Shown here in pieces: positions 61,182 through 64,000 of a DNA stretch of 64,000 nt. The stretch is from Paracoccus sp. M683 (GTDB lineage: Bacteria > Pseudomonadota > Alphaproteobacteria > Rhodobacterales > Rhodobacteraceae): the NCBI RefSeq assembly GCF_007096355.1, contig NZ_VKDF01000011.1:25077-89076 (forward strand). Reading direction: 5' to 3'. The first letter of the stretch is position 1; the number at the start of each line of letters is the position of its first letter. The notes below the pieces were generated by a model. The model was given only the letters and a program-made list of their open reading frames with translations, did no database searches and was not told the origin of the DNA. Made by a program: the position numbers and the translations under genes.

Positions 61182-63242
61182 TTAAAGAATTCCTTCCGCC
61201 TTTGCCTTCTCTAAAACTTCAATAAGTATCTCGCTCTGTTTTTCAGATGGAATTTTTTGTGGAATCTGTTCGGCAACTCTTATGATGCCCGCCTCTTTCT
61301 CGGACAGAAATCGCTTCTCGATTCCCAGTTGTCTAATTTTGCTCCATTTCTGAGCTGGCACCTCGAGCACTTTCCGCTGTGCGTATATACCGCCATCGAT
61401 CTGTTGCGTTTTCTTTGCGCTCTTCTGCTCAGCCTTTTGTTCATCAATGCCGACAAGGGTTTGGAAGAAGCTTGAGCTGATCTCTCTTTCAAGCTGGTCA
61501 ATTTTTCCTTGTATCCGATCCCAGCAGGAATCCTTCTTGCACCATTCAGAAATGTTCGAAATCCCTTGAGGTGGTTGCGAGATGTCATCGTTCACGAACT
61601 TCGCCGCCTTGCACAAAGCCTCTGCAAGTTCCTGGTAAACCTCCTGTGTGTTCCAGCACCGCTGAAAATCGACGACCTTGTCAACCCGCTTGCTAAGCTC
61701 GTTGATCGTCGCGATAGCGTAGGCAACGATGTTGGCCCGGTAGCCGCCATTGTACCAAGGTTCGCCCGAAACCATCTTCTCCGTCCACCTGAAAATGATC
61801 GCTCGGGCTATTGCGCGCCGAAAGTAGAGTTCGTTGAAGCTGTCCTGGTTTTTCGTCCAGGCTTTACCTATACGAGCGGCATAGCGAGCGAAGTTCTTCT
61901 GGGCACCGAGGTTGACCCACTTGGGATGATCGTCCCAGACATTTTCGAACTTTGCGATGTCAGTCTTGGTGAACATTTGCGGCTTCGGATATTCAGCCTT
62001 AAAGCGCTTCTGCTCGCCCTGCGACAACTTAGACTGTGCGTCAGAATATTGCCCTCTAGCACGTTCGTAGAACCATTTGGTTTCACGTTGAGCACCACTT
62101 CGAGCCGGTGCCCAGATGCGCCGGGAAAACTCCTCCATCCGAACATGGAATGGATGGTTTGAGAAGAAGTCTGCAGCATTCACGCGGTTTTGAGTGTTAG
62201 CGTATTCCGAAATCCTCGGAACAACGATCTCACTATCTTCTGGGCTGATGACCGAGAGCTTCATTTGGACGAACACGCCGTCCAAGGCTGCCTTGTCACG
62301 TCTCTTGGTATGGAAAAGCGAGGCTGTAGTCTGTCCACCGTTCACAATCTGGAGGTCCTTGATGCGGACGATCTCCAGCCCGTCTTCGCCTTGCTCCACC
62401 TCCACCTCCTGAGCCGTGGCAGTGATGCCATTGTTGTAGGCGAAGAACATCCCGGGCTCATTCAATATTGTGGTGCGGATACCTTTGTTCACTTTCCCGC
62501 GCGCTTGGAGGAAGGAGCGCACGTTCTGTTCAAGGAGCCGCGCTCCGTGCTTGCCGTACAGTGCAGCCAGTACCTCTCCGGGCATGACGATGAGGTATGA
62601 ATGATAGGCGCCGGAACCGAGATGCGCAGGTAGACTGTTCAATCCACTCCCGAATTCTTCCTTGAAGTCGATATCCAGCGCTTCCTTGTGTCCACGGGAG
62701 CTGCGTTGCCGTTGCAGACGCGATACGTCCCAGATGTGATACGTCGCCTCAATAGCGTCAACCTGCCGACCTTCAATGCTCTGCATGCGGTCGCTCAGCG
62801 CCCGCTCAGATACCAGGAAGAAATTGACCTTACGGATGAGAGCCTTGCGATCTGATATTTGGCGCGAAAGTCCATACTCCGGGGTGGTTTCATCAAGATC
62901 ATTAAAGAGACGCTTTGAGAGACTCGCTTCAAAGAAGTTCTCGACCCTCTTGAACGCAGCATTTACATCTGTTTGCGTCAGCGATTGAAGATCTTCACGA
63001 CTATCAAAGTCCGCAACGAACAGATCAAGAGTGCCCTCATCGTCGAACCAATAGCCGTCAACACGCATGCCTCGCTGAGCTCTGTAGTGGCATAGTTCAA
63101 AGCCTTCGATGAAGCCGGTTTCGATCAACTCGATTGAGAAGGCCTCCATGAATTCGGAGAGCTGAAATGCTCCGTGAGCCTCAGCTCCTGCCATAAGCTC
63201 CTGACGAAAATCGTGGAAAAATTCGGAGGTCGTTTGCTCCAT
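61182..63242 (-). CDS. AIPR family defence protein
   Basis: The 686-residue protein carries the AIPR (abortive infection phage resistance) domain, roughly residues 220-520. Its signature stretch is FAYNNGITATAQEVEV, then LQIVNGGQTTASLFH, IPRISEYANTQNRVNAADF and RAIIFRWTEKM. The N-terminal 200 residues are poorly conserved. AIPR genes sit in phage-defence clusters with DUF4420, Z1 and MutL-type ATPases. Its ATG overlaps the stop of the PD-(D/E)XK gene (TGATG form). Codon use is AT-richer than the core chromosome. Confidence 0.85.
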   Translation of the reverse strand: MEQTTSEFFHDFRQELMAGAEAHGAFQLSEFMEAFSIELIETGFIEGFELCHYRAQRGMRVDGYWFDDEGTLDLFVADFDSREDLQSLTQTDVNAAFKRVENFFEASLSKRLFNDLDETTPEYGLSRQISDRKALIRKVNFFLVSERALSDRMQSIEGRQVDAIEATYHIWDVSRLQRQRSSRGHKEALDIDFKEEFGSGLNSLPAHLGSGAYHSYLIVMPGEVLAALYGKHGARLLEQNVRSFLQARGKVNKGIRTTILNEPGMFFAYNNGITATAQEVEVEQGEDGLEIVRIKDLQIVNGGQTTASLFHTKRRDKAALDGVFVQMKLSVISPEDSEIVVPRISEYANTQNRVNAADFFSNHPFHVRMEEFSRRIWAPARSGAQRETKWFYERARGQYSDAQSKLSQGEQKRFKAEYPKPQMFTKTDIAKFENVWDDHPKWVNLGAQKNFARYAARIGKAWTKNQDSFNELYFRRAIARAIIFRWTEKMVSGEPWYNGGYRANIVAYAIATINELSKRVDKVVDFQRCWNTQEVYQELAEALCKAAKFVNDDISQPPQGISNISEWCKKDSCWDRIQGKIDQLEREISSSFFQTLVGIDEQKAEQKSAKKTQQIDGGIYAQRKVLEVPAQKWSKIRQLGIEKRFLSEKEAGIIRVAEQIPQKIPSEKQSEILIEVLEKAKAEGIL

Positions 63243-63871
63243 CAGTTCCCCCAGATTTCGTTTTGGTTACACTCGAACGTCGTAATCTTCTCCAACTGAA
63301 GACTATACTTTACATCAACAACGCCGTCCGCCAGTTCCGATCTCACCAACCGGGGAAAGTCATCAGCAACGCGGTATGCGTTCGAACCGTTCACTAGAAA
63401 CCTCGGGTTATCATATTCCCTCATCTCCACGTATCCGTATGACGCCAGTTTTCGCCAGTAGTCTTCGATTGCATCGGCGTCGCACAGTTCATGTCCAACC
63501 ACCGAAACGAGTTCGTTGAGCGACTGAGCTGGCGTGCCGTCAGGTGCCTCGGTCAGGCGGTAGACTTTAAGAAATAGATGTTCTGATACTGTCTCCAGCT
63601 GATCCTCAGAAGAAATGCGCACTACGCTCCGATCCCGACCACTGATCGACTTCACTTCAACTGCTGTATCACCAAAGATGAAGTCCTGGTGTATGCGATC
63701 AGGTCCGCACCAGGCTTCAACCGCTTGAGCATCGGACAGGTGTTTTTCCTTGAGAAGTCGGAGGAAGCTCAGTTCAGCAAAAAGACCTCGTGCCTCTTCC
63801 GCCGATAGAACCCGCGTTCGTTTACCTGCAAGGAAGGCCTTCCAACGTTTGATGTGGTTCAGGGCAACACC
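63242..63871 (-). pseudogene. PD-(D/E)XK motif (DUF4420) protein, 5' end lost to IS66
   Basis: The open frame reads LNHIKRWKAFLAGK, SAEEARGLFAELSFLRLL, then QDFIFGDTAVEVKSISGRD. These are the core of DUF4420 with its D...EVK nuclease motif. It continues to the stop at 63242. The first hundred or so residues of the family are missing: the frame enters the IS66 end at 63872 and meets a stop at 63896-63898. No start codon fits a complete protein. It lies directly before AIPR in the same operon. If the IS66 supplies a promoter, a short form might still be made. Confidence 0.75.
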
Positions 63872-64000
63872 GTAAGCGGTCGCAGAACAGCACGGTCAGC
63901 TTAGCTTGACGGCTTGAAGTTCCACGGCAGCAGGTCGTCGAGGCGGCTTTGAGGGTGGCCGTTGGCAATCGCGGTCAAGGTGGCCCTTAGATATTCGAAG
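63872..64000 (-). mobile_element. IS66 family element, 3' end (rest outside window)
   Basis: The end starts GTAAGCGGTCGCAGAACAGC at 63872, the form of IS66 terminal repeats, and is followed by the end of a TnpC transposase. It truncates the PD-(D/E)XK gene. The other end and the target duplication lie beyond the window. Confidence 0.82.
63901..64000 (-). CDS. IS66 transposase TnpC, C-terminal fragment
   Basis: Thirty-two residues read FEYLRATLTAIANGHPQSRL then DDLLPWNFKPSS and a TAA stop at 63901-63903. This is the conserved IS66 C-terminal domain. The gene enters from the right edge of the window, so its completeness is unknown. Confidence 0.88.
   Translation of the reverse strand, partial: FEYLRATLTAIANGHPQSRLDDLLPWNFKPSS

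Noticed and set aside
1..64000. CRISPR array
   Set aside because: No set of three or more regularly spaced 24-40 base repeats and no cas genes were found.

Overview
The window is chromosomal DNA from a GC-rich alphaproteobacterium of the Rhodobacteraceae, most probably Paracoccus or a close relative. The evidence is protein style (for example PyrH, the fused indolepyruvate oxidoreductase, the fused ATP sulfurylase/APS kinase and DUF1150 beside Hsp20), a TTAA-N7-TTAA CtrA-type box, and recurring hairpin elements ending in GGATATTTG. No species name can be proved from the sequence alone.

Positions 1-53.7 kb are mostly ordinary chromosome. In order they hold: an Lrp regulator with a divergent Gate-domain membrane protein; an AraC regulator, miaA, pyrH, an orphan PAAR protein and tRNA-Ser(GCT); an SMP-30 lactonase, a candidate small RNA, and a LysR regulator divergent from a fused indolepyruvate:ferredoxin oxidoreductase; murI; and a cytochrome c maturation cluster (ccmE, ccmF, ccmH). 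That cluster is interrupted by an endolysin/holin pair behind a perfect CtrA box, as expected for a gene-transfer-agent lysis module. A PaaG-like isomerase, a three-gene methyl-tetrahydrofolate operon, a GMC oxidoreductase, a lipoprotein amidohydrolase and a manganese/zinc ABC transporter operon (sitABCD) with a divergent Fur-family regulator follow. Then come an exported MetX-like hydrolase, tRNA(CAT), purM-purN, a broken LysR gene, the fused sat/cysC gene, small heat-shock genes and purE-purK-nudix.

From 40 to 46 kb lies a type VI secretion spike island: vgrG and a DUF4123 adaptor, facing a two-gene operon of unknown function (a 621-residue protein and a secreted 331-residue protein) that looks like a candidate effector/immunity pair. 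From 46 to 53 kb is an amide-use locus: formamidase, an AmiS/UreI channel and an FmdB zinc-ribbon protein. It is divergent from an NCS1 permease fused to a histidine kinase, which is followed by a receiver-kinase protein and a convergent OmpR-type regulator. Tandem TGTAA repeats in the shared promoter region suggest that this circuit controls the amidase genes. msrA and msrB close the core region.

From about 54.1 kb to the end the DNA is accessory and visibly more AT-rich from about 57 kb. It has a MobC-like protein and relaxase, an AbiE-like toxin-antitoxin pair with its own palindromic operators, an ArdC antirestriction protein, and a defence remnant. The remnant comprises a protein with a ScoMcrA-like head, an AIPR protein, and a PD-(D/E)XK (DUF4420) protein cut off by the end of an IS66 element at the right edge. 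No conjugation pore genes are seen, so this looks like a mobilizable island.
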